Positions 41,401 to 49,300 are shown, counted from the first letter of the stretch. The stretch: DNA of 64,000 nt from Chitinophagaceae bacterium (GCA_016721725.1 JADKHN010000001.1:62001-126000), one strand, 5' to 3'. Notes: generated from the letters alone by a model not told the origin. Program-made: numbers and translations.

Positions 41401-41705
41401 CTCCGGCATCCATCCTCATCGGGGATTCCGCCAGCGATATACTGTTCATCTATCCGAGTCCGAATACCGGAAGGTTCACGGTCTCTTATTATGTTCCGGG
41501 AGCATCCAGCACCAATTCCAGCTTCCAGAACATCACCATCTATGACAGTGAAGGACGACGTGTTTTCAACAACTCCTTCACCGTGGCTCAGCCTTATCAA
41601 CTTCATCCCATCGACCTGAGCCGAAACGGAGCGGGTGTGTATTATGTTGTCCTCAGGGAAGCAAACGGGCATGCGGTCAGGACCGGGGAAGTTCTGGTGA
41701 GATAA
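35472..41705 (+). CDS. Gene D: M36 fungalysin-type metalloprotease with eleven Ig repeats and T9SS tail
   Basis: A 2077-residue secreted protease. Signal peptide MKRVLLLIFSFAFACVLQAQ; an FTP-type propeptide (about residues 40-210, YYNSTSGSQMVYLLQSYKGLPVFNQ and WNIRVDAVSGKIINKNNYT); a protease domain interrupted by a PA domain (about residues 495-580, GKVALIVRGFGGATCTATVPF); the zinc site HEYFH at residue 600 with GGEGWSDYQAL supplying the third ligand. From 37911 there are eleven Ig-like repeats, the shared beta-domain from 41169 and a T9SS type A tail (about 41430-41705, FIYPSPNTGRFTVSYY). M36 enzymes digest proteins such as elastin or collagen; PA domains often limit substrate access. Complete frame, own terminator. 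Its tail is more diverged from A-C than they are from each other. Confidence 0.92.
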   Translation: MKRVLLLIFSFAFACVLQAQQNDQALAMQLVSKNAEAIGITKEDLSNIKLSSTYYNSTSGSQMVYLLQSYKGLPVFNQMLVLAFKDGKPVSNAGRLLTGMDKLTNNQSPVPAMQARDAVKWAFLEAGLPQPSSLTTYGIAENGRIVDFGKLNSTREKVIAELMWVPVEEGRQTSVKLAWQVQVAPNANADHWNIRVDAVSGKIINKNNYTVYEEMNSNMRMPYTATNQKMPRVNNVDRRSIVGIDYNRPQTNPSSPSLVNTVNYTVIPYPAESPIHPGGTAAVRTNPWTLAGGNAVSLGWHNDGALDYITSRGNNVHAHEDQANNNSNNGLMATSTTSPDPLNFNFTPNYTVVPTNPTFQQFALTNLFYWNNINHDITYKYGFDEPAGNFQQSNQGRGGLGNDYVNADGQDGGGTNNANMSTPPDGSKPRMQMYLWSAPTLFTVNSPVVIAGNYFAREGAMSTANLLTNVGPKTGQLVWYNDDAAGTTHYACNPPNNVITGKVALIVRGFGGATCTATVPFTTKVKNAQNAGAIAVVIVNNAPGLPPLMGGTDNTITIPAIAISDVDGATIAAQIANNVNITMSAGVAIDGDIDNGIISHEYFHGVSNRLTGGPATTSCLGNAEQGGEGWSDYQALMVTTDWAAALPTDGVNKPKPMGNYAFGLPITGPGIRLYPYCTNIAVNPLTYADMGTGTVGTEVHNIGEIWCMALWEMTWGLIQTDGINSNLFNNAGAGGNSVAFKLMMEGMKLQPCNPGYIDARNAILQADINLYGGIHYCTIYTAFAKRGMGYSASQGSAFSATDQTAATDLPPGPTISGHPANVSVCAGANTTFTVTSSGPNRTFQWQVSTNGGGSWTNITNGGVYSGALTATLTLTGVTLAMNAYQYRCIVNGGCIPPTTVNSNAAILTVSSGAPVINTQPSNASICSGNNTSFTITATATPISYQWQESTNGGGTWNNVTNGGIYGGATTATLTLTGVLIGMNSYQYRCAVTGGCGGTTVNTNAAVLTVTSGATINNQPANSSICTGANTTFGVTATGSSLGYQWQESTNGGGSWNNITNGGIYSGATTNTLSLTGVTAGMNGYQYRCVVSNTCSPLNSNAAILTVNTAPNISAQPANSTTCSGNAATFSVTASGGGLTYQWQESTNGGGTWNNLANGAPYSGVLTSTLTINPTVVGMNNYQYRCIVTGSCNPAATSNGGILTVGAALTITSQPANSTVCAGANTSFGVVISGTVTSYQWQESTNGGGTWNNITNGGIYGGATTATLSLTGVLGSMNNYQYRCFITGSCPGINSNPATLTVNTAPNITSQPNNTAICETQGTTFSTVVSGTGLSYQWQLSTTGCGGAFSNLANGGVYSGATTSTLTITGATTAMTGYAYKCVITGTCTPVATSNCATLTVNTAVNITSQPAASTLCAGLNTSFSVTATGSSITYQWQESTNGGGTWNNVTNGGIYSGATTATLTLTGVLGSMNSYQYRCVVSGAAGCSAANSNAAILTVNTAPNITAQPTASTICATSNTSFSLTANGTAISYQWQLSTTGCAGTFNNIANGGVYAGATTASLTITGAPATMNGYAYRCVINGTCAPAATSSCVTLTVNTAVTISNQPANSTVCAGSNTSFAVTAAGTTPAYQWQESTNGGSTWNNVVNGGVYGGATTATLALTGVTAGMNGNLYRCAVNGAAPCGSVNSSNAVLTVNTGPTISTQPVSGTTICSGQNTSYGVVANGTGLTYLWQVSTDGGANYSNLANGGFYSGVTTATLSITGATVGMSSYRYRCIVTGTCSPTVTSTSALLTVNTPVSVTTAPANVTICATGTTSFSIVAAGSSPTYQWQESTNGGTTWNNVVNGGVYSGATTNTLTLTGVVVGMNGYLYRNVVSGLAPCAPVNSAAATLTVSPRPVVTLSAAPYTRLRPGIPSSGTMVNTTITASVVPNAGPITWSWTLNGNAIGATGNTVNVNLNTLGLYTAVATLGSCTSAPASILIGDSASDILFIYPSPNTGRFTVSYYVPGASSTNSSFQNITIYDSEGRRVFNNSFTVAQPYQLHPIDLSRNGAGVYYVVLREANGHAVRTGEVLVR
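37911..41168 (+). repeat. Gene D array: eleven Ig-like coding repeats
   Basis: Eleven units averaging 296 bp. The last four (STTGC subtype, VTISNQP subtype, STDGGANYSNL subtype, VSVTT subtype) appear in the same order as the last four of genes A, B and C; the seven before vary. Confidence 0.9.
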
Positions 41706-41724
41706 ATGCATAAATAGTAATAAT

Positions 41725-41754
41725 AAAAAGTCCCGTTACAAAACGGGACTTTTT
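41725..41754 (+). terminator. Terminator between gene D and the glycosylase gene
   Basis: AAAAAGTCCCGTT / AACGGGACTTTTT stem with a 4-base loop and T run; A and T flanks let it work for both convergent genes. It is unrelated to the terminators of A-C. Confidence 0.9.
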
Positions 41755-41770
41755 ATTATTATTTGAAGTT

Positions 41771-42379
41771 TCAATGTTTTGGATAACTGCTTACGTATGG
41801 ATTCCAGCGCAGATAGAATCGATAAGGCAATAATGCCGCTTCTCCAGAACTTTCAACACCAATTCTCCGGCTGCACCCGATCAGTTCATCATCTAAAGCC
41901 AGACCATCATCTTCGAGATAGATCATTTTTTGCACCAGGTCGGTTCCGGAATGCCATTTGGAGATCCCCATGGCTTTCGACAGGTTTCCGGGCCCTCTTG
42001 TCAGTGTATGATCCATTTTCTTTTTGCCGCTTCGTTTCAGCATGATCTCCGTTCCCTGCAATGGATCGGCAGCCCTGATCAGGACGGCATCAGGAATATC
42101 CTTTTCATTGGTGACCACATTGAATAAATGATGCATGCCGTAACAGATATATACATAAGCGGTACCGCCTAATGCATACATATGTTCGTTTCGGGCCGTT
42201 CGGCGTCCGCCGAATGAATGAGAGGCCTTATCGGCAAGTCCGATATAGGCTTCTGTTTCAATGATCCGGGCAACCGTTACTTCGCCGTTAAAACGGGTGA
42301 CAAGCCGTTTGCCGATCAGGTTCCGCGCCAGGGCCACGACATCTTTACCCAGGTAAAATTGCCTGTCTAACTTCTTCAT
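41771..42379 (-). CDS. DNA-3-methyladenine glycosylase (AAG/MPG family)
   Basis: A base-excision repair enzyme that removes alkylated purines. Family marks: ARNLIGKRLVTRF, IIETEAYIGLADKASHSFGG, RNEHMYALGGTAYVYICYGMHHLFNVV (Tyr-rich base-binding pocket), VLIRAADPLQG and the RGPGNLSKAMGI segment. Its 202 residues from ATG 42379 are typical of bacterial members; the longer frame adds ten residues without support. It stands alone between gene D and a divergent membrane-protein gene. Confidence 0.93.
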   Translation of the reverse strand: MKKLDRQFYLGKDVVALARNLIGKRLVTRFNGEVTVARIIETEAYIGLADKASHSFGGRRTARNEHMYALGGTAYVYICYGMHHLFNVVTNEKDIPDAVLIRAADPLQGTEIMLKRSGKKKMDHTLTRGPGNLSKAMGISKWHSGTDLVQKMIYLEDDGLALDDELIGCSRRIGVESSGEAALLPYRFYLRWNPYVSSYPKH

Positions 42380-42445
42380 TATATCTTTAACTTTAAGACT
42401 AAAATACATAATGCTGGCGACAGCAGCTGATAAAGCCCCCCTTTC

Positions 42446-43231
42446 ATGCTAAAAGAGATCATCATTTCCATACAGGCTTATATGCTTGCACACCGGTTCA
42501 TTATGAAGCATCGCTTATGGAAATGGATCATCATTCCGGGTCTCATCTATGGCATTCTTTTTTTCCTGGGTATCTATCTTTTCTGGATCTCGAGCAGCAG
42601 CGCCATTGAACTGATGCTCGTAAAGACAGGCATCAAGGAGTGGATGCAGCGAATGCAAAGCAGCTGGCTCAGTTTCCTGCTGATCTTTGGCCAGGTCATC
42701 TTGCATCTTATCCTGATGATGTTCTACCTGTCACTGTTTAAATACCTCTTCCTGATCATCGGGTCACCCTTATTCGCCTACCTGAGTGAGAAGACGGAAT
42801 CCATCATCGAAGGAAAAGATATTCCGTTCGACATGAAGCAATTCCTAAAAGATATTTTCCGCGGGATCAGGCTCGCATTCCGTAACATGTTGTGGCAAAC
42901 GGTCTATACCATATCCATATTGATCTTATCCTTCATTCCCTTACTCGGATGGATAACCCCGTTGATCGCACTGATCACCGAATGTTATTACCTTGGTTTT
43001 TCGATGCTCGATTACAGTTGCGAAAGGAACAAGTTATCCACTTCTCAAAGTATAGCTTTCATCAGCAGGCATAAGGGATTGGCCATTGGTAACGGCTTGG
43101 TCTTTGTGCTGATGCACCTGCTGCCATTCATCGGGTGGATATTGGCTCCCAGTTATGCGGTCATAGCCGCCACCATCAGTTTGTATAATACCAAGACCGA
43201 TAACCCGGTCGCTACAAAGGAGATCACCTGA
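42446..43231 (+). CDS. EI24/CysZ-family integral membrane protein
   Basis: A 261-residue multi-pass membrane protein. Hydrophobic segments occur near residues 26-50, 70-105, 150-185 and 220-250, with the typical EI24-domain phrases SLFKYLFLIIGSPLFAYLSEKTE and TPLIALITECYYLGFSMLDYSCER. CysZ members take up sulfate, but the name covers a broad family and no cysteine genes are adjacent. The stop codon overlaps the next gene's start by one base (TGATG), so the two are probably translated together. Confidence 0.8.
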   Translation: MLKEIIISIQAYMLAHRFIMKHRLWKWIIIPGLIYGILFFLGIYLFWISSSSAIELMLVKTGIKEWMQRMQSSWLSFLLIFGQVILHLILMMFYLSLFKYLFLIIGSPLFAYLSEKTESIIEGKDIPFDMKQFLKDIFRGIRLAFRNMLWQTVYTISILILSFIPLLGWITPLIALITECYYLGFSMLDYSCERNKLSTSQSIAFISRHKGLAIGNGLVFVLMHLLPFIGWILAPSYAVIAATISLYNTKTDNPVATKEIT

Positions 43232-43938
43232 TGACTGCACAATCGACCATATACCTCGTACCATCCGTTTTGGATGAAGAATCAACTGATTCCATACCTT
43301 CCTATATCATACAGGCTATAAAAGATTGCCAGGTCATCTTCGCTGAAAATGAAAGAACGACCAGGCGATTTCTTAAAAGCCTATGTAAAGACCTTGTGAT
43401 CGATGATTATGAATGGCATACCATTCATAAAGCGGAGGAAGAGTTGTTGACGGTATTCCGGGAAAAGATCAGGGCGAAGAAGAATATCGCCATCGTCAGT
43501 GAGGCCGGATGCCCGGGTATTGCTGACCCCGGCCAGATACTGATCGCCGCAGCACAGGATATGGGCGCCATCGTCAAACCCCTGGTAGGTCCCAGTTCCA
43601 TCATTCTTGCCCTGATGGCCAGTGGATTGAACGGACAGCATTTTGAATTCACCGGCTACCTCCCGATCGATGTGCAGGAAAGATCAAAAGCGATCGCATC
43701 CCTGGAAGCCGAATCAAAAAAAAATCACTGCACCAAGATCTTCATAGAAACGCCCTACCGGAACAACGCCTTGCTGGACACCCTGCTGAAGACCTGCAAA
43801 CCTGCCACCAAACTCTGTATCGCATCAGAACTCACCTCACCGAGAGAATTCATCAGGACGATGACGATTGAAGACTGGAAGAAATCAAAACAAGATTTCC
43901 ATAAAAAACCAACCCTCTTTCTATTACAGGGATTTTAA
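43231..43938 (+). CDS. Tetrapyrrole-methylase-family SAM methyltransferase (RsmI-like)
   Basis: A 235-residue member of the family containing RsmI, the 16S rRNA 2'-O-C1402 methyltransferase, and the cobalamin/siroheme methylases. IYLVPSVLDEES at the start, VSEAGCPGIADPG (SAM-binding loop), GPSSIILALMASGLNGQHFEFTGYLP and FIETPYRNNALLDTLL are RsmI-like. It is shorter than E. coli RsmI and lacks the C-terminal domain; Bacteroidota often have such a second short paralogue of uncertain target. It is coupled to the upstream membrane-protein gene by a one-base overlap. Confidence 0.85.
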   Translation: MTAQSTIYLVPSVLDEESTDSIPSYIIQAIKDCQVIFAENERTTRRFLKSLCKDLVIDDYEWHTIHKAEEELLTVFREKIRAKKNIAIVSEAGCPGIADPGQILIAAAQDMGAIVKPLVGPSSIILALMASGLNGQHFEFTGYLPIDVQERSKAIASLEAESKKNHCTKIFIETPYRNNALLDTLLKTCKPATKLCIASELTSPREFIRTMTIEDWKKSKQDFHKKPTLFLLQGF

Positions 43939-43989
43939 TGAGAACCAAGAGGGTTTTCAACCGGCATTTCCGGATTTGTCCGATGGAGC

Positions 43990-44406
43990 TTAAAATGCGG
44001 GTTTCGAAAAATCATATACGATATATTCGCTGTCACCCCGCCAGGGAAGGGTTTTACGATATTGACGGTATTTCAGGGTCATCTTCTGACCTTCATACTT
44101 AGTCAGCGAATCGTATAGTTTCTTGCTGGTGACCGAATAGATGAATTTCTCTGTGACCAGTGAGGATTGAGGATTAGCGCCAATACTAACCAGTGCCTCC
44201 CCTTCATATGTTTTGAAAACATTCCCTTTGTGGGAGATCTTGACCAGGTAAACGGTCCTTGTACCCTGACTCGCCGTATTGTAGAAGAACCAATACACCA
44301 GAAATACCGAAAGCAGGAATGTAAGCAGTATGAAACGCCAGAGGAATTTCCTAAACCCGCTTTTCTTTTTTGGCAGCTGTGTTATGACCGGTTTTACTTC
44401 TTCCAT
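43990..44406 (-). CDS. Conserved single-pass membrane protein, function unknown
   Basis: Not recognised beyond a conserved-hypothetical pattern. The N-terminus is Pro/Lys-rich and cytoplasmic, then one transmembrane helix (FLWRFILLTFLLSVFLVYWFF, residues about 23-43), then a periplasmic domain of about 95 residues with RTVYLVKISHKGNVFKTYEGE and a YDSLTKYEGQKMTLKYRQY segment that reads like a small beta-domain. It lies 17 bases downstream of the M28 peptidase gene on the same strand, so the two may be cotranscribed. Confidence 0.7.
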   Translation of the reverse strand: MEEVKPVITQLPKKKSGFRKFLWRFILLTFLLSVFLVYWFFYNTASQGTRTVYLVKISHKGNVFKTYEGEALVSIGANPQSSLVTEKFIYSVTSKKLYDSLTKYEGQKMTLKYRQYRKTLPWRGDSEYIVYDFSKPAF

Positions 44407-44423
44407 ACATTCATTTTTAAAGG

Positions 44424-45815
44424 CTACAAACCATAATGGTCCACAAGGTAAATAAGGGCCGCCATGTTGACCGCACCCAGGTGAAGTTCCCTTTTACTCA
44501 CCGCTTCAAAGGTATCGGTCGCGGCATGGTGCAGGTCGAAATAACGCTGGCTATCAGGTATTAATCCTGCCAGCGCAGTACCGATCGCTTTCAGCGGTCC
44601 GATATCAGAACCGCCTCCTCCTTCAGAAAACTGGTAAACTCCATAATTGGCGAACAGATCCTTCCAGGCCGCTATTTTATTTCTTTTTTCAGCGCTCATA
44701 TCCAAACCGAATCCCCTTGGGGTAAAACCACCCGCATCGCTTTCCAGGGCGAAAATATGCTGTTCCTTTTTTTCCTTAGCAAGTTCCAGGTATTTGGCGC
44801 CGCCTCTTCCGCCATTTTCTTCATTCATGAACATGACCGCCCTGATGGTCCGCAGGGGTTTGATACCGGTGGCTTTAAAGGCGCGTATAACCTCAATGCT
44901 TTGTACGCAACCGGCACCGTCATCCTGGGCCCCTTCGGCAAGGTCCCAGCTGTCCAGATGTCCTCCAACGGTGATGATCTCCTGTGGAAATACAGTTCCC
45001 CTGATCTCGCCGACCACATTGAAAGAAGGCGCATCGGGCAGCATCTCGCTGGTGGTACGGAAATAGGCAACCAGGTTGCTTTTCGACCTGATCTTCACAC
45101 TTAGCCATTCGGCATCATTGGTACTGATGGCCACAGCGGGGATCCTGGGAAAGGAATCATTATAGACCGTCGTACCGGTATGTGGAAAATCATCATTGTT
45201 GCTGGCCAGGGAACGGACCATGACACCGATGGCCCCGTATTTGGCGGCACGTGAGGGGCCCCTGGTGCGGTAAGACCCACTCTCCCCATAGGCCATGAAG
45301 GTCCGGATATAGGTCGGATTCATGGGGAAATTATAAAACACGATCTTCCCCTGTATGCCTTCCCGGCCCAGTTTCTCCAGTTCATTGAAATTCCTGACTT
45401 CCACCACTTCGCCCCGGATCCCCTTGGTACCGGTACCGACCGAGTTACCCAAGGCACATAGCTTCAGGACATATTTACTTCCATCAGCCAGGAGTTGAAC
45501 ATATCCTTTTTCTTTTTCTCCCCGCACCCAATGAGGAACCATACAGGGTTGCAGGTAAACCGTATCGGCTCCGGCTTCAAGCAGCATCCGGGCTGTTTCT
45601 TCCACACTTTTTTGCGCCTGGGGCGAGCCGCTCAACCGGGGACCCACTTTTTTACAGAGGACCCGCAGGTTCTCATAAGCCGTACCATTTGACATGATCT
45701 CATCGGAGATCCGTTTGATGGTCGCGGAATCGTTGTTTTGCGCAAATAAACCAAAAGGCGATAGCAATAATCCCGCGACAAGTTTGAACTGATATTTGAG
45801 CTGCTGAATGGTCAT
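44424..45815 (-). CDS. Exported M28-family zinc aminopeptidase with PA domain
   Basis: A 463-residue exopeptidase. Signal peptide through GLFAQ, a helical N-part (ISDEIMSNGTAYENLRVLCKKVGPRLSGSPQAQ), a PA insert (about residues 115-250, GIQGKIVFYNFPM) and the peptidase domain with the two-zinc ligands of the family: the His and Asp of TVGGHLDSWDLAEGAQDDGAG, the Glu pair FMNEENGGRGG, LESDAGG, and DLHHAATDTFE. These enzymes remove N-terminal residues from peptides, complementing the DPP-IV elsewhere in the window. It has an exact promoter box 5 bases before the start codon. Confidence 0.9.
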   Translation of the reverse strand: MTIQQLKYQFKLVAGLLLSPFGLFAQNNDSATIKRISDEIMSNGTAYENLRVLCKKVGPRLSGSPQAQKSVEETARMLLEAGADTVYLQPCMVPHWVRGEKEKGYVQLLADGSKYVLKLCALGNSVGTGTKGIRGEVVEVRNFNELEKLGREGIQGKIVFYNFPMNPTYIRTFMAYGESGSYRTRGPSRAAKYGAIGVMVRSLASNNDDFPHTGTTVYNDSFPRIPAVAISTNDAEWLSVKIRSKSNLVAYFRTTSEMLPDAPSFNVVGEIRGTVFPQEIITVGGHLDSWDLAEGAQDDGAGCVQSIEVIRAFKATGIKPLRTIRAVMFMNEENGGRGGAKYLELAKEKKEQHIFALESDAGGFTPRGFGLDMSAEKRNKIAAWKDLFANYGVYQFSEGGGGSDIGPLKAIGTALAGLIPDSQRYFDLHHAATDTFEAVSKRELHLGAVNMAALIYLVDHYGL

Positions 45816-45820
45816 GATAA

Positions 45821-45828
45821 CAAACTTA
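45821..45828 (-). promoter_or_regulatory. -7 box (TAAGTTTG) 5 bases before the M28 start
   Basis: An exact TAnnTTTG match on the minus strand with a 5-base gap to the ATG at 45815. Confidence 0.5.
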
Positions 45829-45919
45829 GCGATTTATATGCAATACATGAACGGAAACAACGGTGAATAATAAATCGGTAAATTGCGATGGATTAATAAA
45901 ATCAATAAATCGATTTCAT

Positions 45920-47038
45920 ATGAACATTGGTATTGTCTGTTATCCCACATTTGGTGGAAGCGGCGTTCTGGCAACCGAATTGGGCAAAGCGCTTGCCGAT
46001 AAAGGTCATAATATTCATTTCATCACCTACCAGCAGCCAGTGAGACTGAGTGGATTCCATGCCAATATCTTTTATCACGAAGTAAGGGTACCCACTTACC
46101 CCCTTTTTGATTACCCGCCCTATGAAACGGCACTGGCCAGTACCATGGTGGATGTCATCATCAACAATGATGTGGAGCTATTGCACGTGCATTATGCCAT
46201 CCCGCATGCCGCCGCCGCCTATATGGCCAAACAGATCCTGGCCAAACAGGGACGAAGGATTCCCGTCATCACCACCCTGCACGGAACGGATATCACCCTG
46301 GTGGGCAAGGACAAGACCTATAGCCCCGTGGTTACTTTTTCCATGAATGAAAGCGATGTGCTGACCGCGGTATCGGAGAACCTTAAAGAAGAGACATTCC
46401 GCAATTTCAAAATAGAAAAGGACATTGAAGTGATCCACAATTTCGTGGATGTCAACCGATTTCACAAGAAGCCGGTTGACGCTTTTAAGAAACTCATTGC
46501 GCCTAAAGGCGAAAAGATCATCGTTCACGCTTCCAATTTCAGGAAAGTCAAACGGGTGGAGGATGTCATCGCCACCTTCCTGCTCATCAATAAAAAAATG
46601 CCGGCTACCCTTTTATTACTGGGTGACGGGCCGGAAAGGTCGCATATCGAGGCCAGCGCCAGGGATTGTCCCGAACACAATGCCATCAAGTTCCTGGGTA
46701 AGCAGGAACAAATGGAGGATATCCTGCCCATCGCCGATCTGTTCCTGCTCACCAGTGAATATGAAAGTTTCGGTTTGGCCGCGTTGGAAGCCATGGCTGC
46801 TGAAGTACCGGTGATCTCTACTAACGCCGGTGGCTTGCCTGAGATCAATATCAATGGTTACAGCGGTTTCATGAGTAATGTAGGGGATGTGGAAGATATG
46901 AGCAAAAATGCGCTGGAGATATTGAAGGATGAAGCCAGTTTGAAGCAATTCAAGTCAAATGCTCTTGCCCAGGCAAAAAAATTCGATATCGAGAATATCG
47001 TGCCGATCTACGAAGCGCTTTATAAACGGGTGATCTGA
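45920..47038 (+). CDS. bshA: N-acetyl-alpha-D-glucosaminyl L-malate synthase BshA
   Basis: A GT4 glycosyltransferase that joins UDP-GlcNAc and L-malate, the first step of bacillithiol synthesis, the low-molecular-weight thiol of many Bacteroidota and Firmicutes. MNIGIVCYPTFGGSGVLATELG with its glycine loop, THLHGTDITLVG (read here as TTLHGTDITLVG), ASNFRKVKRVEDVI and the donor-binding TSEYESFGLAALEAMAAEVPVISTNAGGLPEI are BshA-specific. ATG 45920 gives 372 residues, normal for the family; the longer frame from 45863 begins with GTG and adds unconserved residues. Its stop is one base from the end of the convergent EnvC-like gene. Confidence 0.93.
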   Translation: MNIGIVCYPTFGGSGVLATELGKALADKGHNIHFITYQQPVRLSGFHANIFYHEVRVPTYPLFDYPPYETALASTMVDVIINNDVELLHVHYAIPHAAAAYMAKQILAKQGRRIPVITTLHGTDITLVGKDKTYSPVVTFSMNESDVLTAVSENLKEETFRNFKIEKDIEVIHNFVDVNRFHKKPVDAFKKLIAPKGEKIIVHASNFRKVKRVEDVIATFLLINKKMPATLLLLGDGPERSHIEASARDCPEHNAIKFLGKQEQMEDILPIADLFLLTSEYESFGLAALEAMAAEVPVISTNAGGLPEININGYSGFMSNVGDVEDMSKNALEILKDEASLKQFKSNALAQAKKFDIENIVPIYEALYKRVI

Positions 47039-47039
47039 C

Positions 47040-48362
47040 CTAACGTGATCTCAGCCATTTTTCAGGGTCCAGGTTATTCCTTTCATCATTGATGTAAAAA
47101 TCAACCGCACCGACACCATCCAGGTTGGCAGCCGCTTTTCCGATCAGCTGTCCCATCTTGATATTCTGCCCGGTTTGTACGGATACATTCCCCAGGTTGC
47201 TGTAGGTACTGAAATATTTCCCGTGTTGTACGATCACTACCTGGATGTCTTCCACAAAGAGCACTTTGGATACGACCCCGTCGAAAATGGCTTTTACCGG
47301 TCCTCCGATATCAGTGGCTACGGTGATGCCGGTAATGTCCATGACCGTACCGCTGGGCAGCTGGTTGCGGCCGTAATGCATCAGCAGATACCCTTTATCG
47401 ACCGGCCAGGGCAATGAGCCCCGGTTACCGATGAAGTTGGCATTGAGTTCAATATTCTCCGGATTCAGCAGGATACTCTCCTCAGGCTTTCTTACAGCCG
47501 GTTTCCTGGTCGGAGTTGTGATGGCCTTGACATTGGGATTGGCGGGCGTGGGGTTTGTCTTGGCATTCAGTTTTTCAGCTGCCAGTCGCTTTTTCTCTTC
47601 ATCAGCGGCTTTGGCCATGGCCGCTTTACGGGCTTCATCCTGGGCCCTTTTGATCGCAGCGGCGATCGCGTTATCCACTTTCTGGAGCTGCTTTTTCTTT
47701 GCTGTATACTGATTGTTGAGTTGTTTACCCTGCTTTTTTAACTCAGCCAGGATCCGGTCTTTTTCTTTTTGCTGGGCTTCCAGGGCAGCCATCTCCTTGT
47801 CCTTCGACTGCAAGACGATACTTTTCTTTTGTTTGGCTCCCCCCAGTTCTTCAATACGTTGTCTCCTCAATTCCTGGGTACGCAGGATGTTCTCCCCCTG
47901 GATCTCCCGGAAATTACGGTAGCTTTTCAGATAAGTGATCCTTCGTATGGCATCATTGAAACTGGCGGCGGAAAAGATGAAATTCAGAAAATCGTAGTTA
48001 TTCCTGTTCTTGTAGGCATAAACCATACTTTTGGCGTACTCCTGCTTCAAGGTATCGAGCAGTTTATCATACCGGTTGATATCTCGCTGAATGGTGTAAA
48101 TATTATTATCCAGCAGATTGATATCCTTATTGATATTGTCGATGATGCGGTCCTGAAGATTGACCTTGGCATTGATCAGTTTCCATTGCACGAAATTCTC
48201 CTTGGCCTTTGCCTTGTTCTCATTCAACAGGCTTTCCGTTTGTTCGATCTCCCTTTTAAGTTGCTGTCTCTGCTTTTCCAGTTCCTCGCGGGTAGCGGGT
48301 TGAGCAAAAGCCAGGATGGTGGTTGCCAGAAAACAAAACGTTATGAGGATCGGTCTGATCAT
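47040..48362 (-). CDS. EnvC-like murein hydrolase activator (degenerate M23/LytM)
   Basis: A 440-residue exported protein: signal peptide (to ILAFAQ), a long coiled coil (about residues 22-265, rich in Glu, Lys and Gln), a Pro/Thr linker, and a C-terminal LytM domain (from about residue 318, LPWPVDKGYLLMHYG). In active M23 enzymes the metal site is HxxxD plus HxH; here the second His motif reads HGKYFSTYSNL and the last strand reads DFYIND, so zinc ligands are missing. That matches EnvC, which activates cell-wall amidases at division rather than cutting itself. It is last in the minus-strand run from ispF. Confidence 0.85.
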   Translation of the reverse strand: MIRPILITFCFLATTILAFAQPATREELEKQRQQLKREIEQTESLLNENKAKAKENFVQWKLINAKVNLQDRIIDNINKDINLLDNNIYTIQRDINRYDKLLDTLKQEYAKSMVYAYKNRNNYDFLNFIFSAASFNDAIRRITYLKSYRNFREIQGENILRTQELRRQRIEELGGAKQKKSIVLQSKDKEMAALEAQQKEKDRILAELKKQGKQLNNQYTAKKKQLQKVDNAIAAAIKRAQDEARKAAMAKAADEEKKRLAAEKLNAKTNPTPANPNVKAITTPTRKPAVRKPEESILLNPENIELNANFIGNRGSLPWPVDKGYLLMHYGRNQLPSGTVMDITGITVATDIGGPVKAIFDGVVSKVLFVEDIQVVIVQHGKYFSTYSNLGNVSVQTGQNIKMGQLIGKAAANLDGVGAVDFYINDERNNLDPEKWLRSR

Positions 48363-48453
48363 GGTCCTGATTTAAAATTGAACAAAAATAAAATTAACCG
48401 TTGAATGCCAGGCGTGCAAATAGCTAACACCTGTTGATAATTAGATAAAACGA

Positions 48454-49275
48454 TCAGTTGCGTTTATAATTTTTCGGCACATTGAAGAAGACCGATAATT
48501 CTTTGTTAAACTCATACTGCTTGAAATTGAGTTGGATGTCCAGTTTGTTCTTTTCGGAAACCGTGATCTCCCGGTTCGTGGAGAAATTCACCCCGTTCTT
48601 GTTCTCAAAATCGCTGTAAGTGATATCCGCTGTCCGGTTGCGGTTAATATCCACATCGTCCAGTTTGCTGTGAAGCAGCAGATTGCCTTCTGTATTGATG
48701 GTAAGCAGGTGCTTGAAGAACGGACCCGCGACAGACATGAGTATCCTGTTGTCTATTTTCCGGTAGGAGATCACGTTGGTATCCAGGAAAACGGGGTTCC
48801 CAACAAGCAGGTCTTCCAGTGTTTTATAATCGAATGGGATCTGGGTGACTTCCTGCAGGTAATCCATGGACCGGTATTGAACTTCCTTTTTCTGTTTGTT
48901 CAACAAGATGATACTATCCCGGGTGACCAGGATCCGGTACACTTCGATATTGAGAATGGAAGCGGTCATCGATATCCAGATTGCGCTATCCCTGACGATG
49001 CGGACGACCGCGGTGATATCAGGTTGTTTACCCTGGTTATCCTGGTATTCCACCTTGATCTTTGCATTGAATGTATTAAAACTGATGTGATTTTGGAGCA
49101 AACTGCTCATGGTGCCTTTCACAACTGCAATGGAATCTTCGGCAGAACGGTTGACCTCTTTAACAACTACGCTATCCTTAGGCGCAATGACCTTATTGAT
49201 CTGCCGGGTTGTCTTACAACTGGTTGATCCAAAAAAAACACCCAGCATCAGGATATATATGAGTCGTCTCTTCAT
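48454..49275 (-). CDS. DUF4292 lipoprotein
   Basis: A 273-residue lipoprotein (MKRRLIYILMLGVFFGSTSC, lipobox STSC) of the Bacteroidota DUF4292 family. The body is beta-rich with alternating strands (FNTFNAKIKVEYQDNQGKQPDITAVVRIVRDSAIWIS, DSIILLNKQKKEVQYRSMDYLQ, IDNRILMSVAGPFFKHLLTINTEGNLLLHSKL), reminiscent of LolA/LolB-type folds. Its place between dut and the EnvC-like gene is a commonly seen arrangement in the phylum. It may take part in lipoprotein or LPS transport, but this is inference. Confidence 0.82.
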   Translation of the reverse strand: MKRRLIYILMLGVFFGSTSCKTTRQINKVIAPKDSVVVKEVNRSAEDSIAVVKGTMSSLLQNHISFNTFNAKIKVEYQDNQGKQPDITAVVRIVRDSAIWISMTASILNIEVYRILVTRDSIILLNKQKKEVQYRSMDYLQEVTQIPFDYKTLEDLLVGNPVFLDTNVISYRKIDNRILMSVAGPFFKHLLTINTEGNLLLHSKLDDVDINRNRTADITYSDFENKNGVNFSTNREITVSEKNKLDIQLNFKQYEFNKELSVFFNVPKNYKRN

Positions 49276-49300
49276 GATAAGTTTGTGGGGTTGAATTCAC

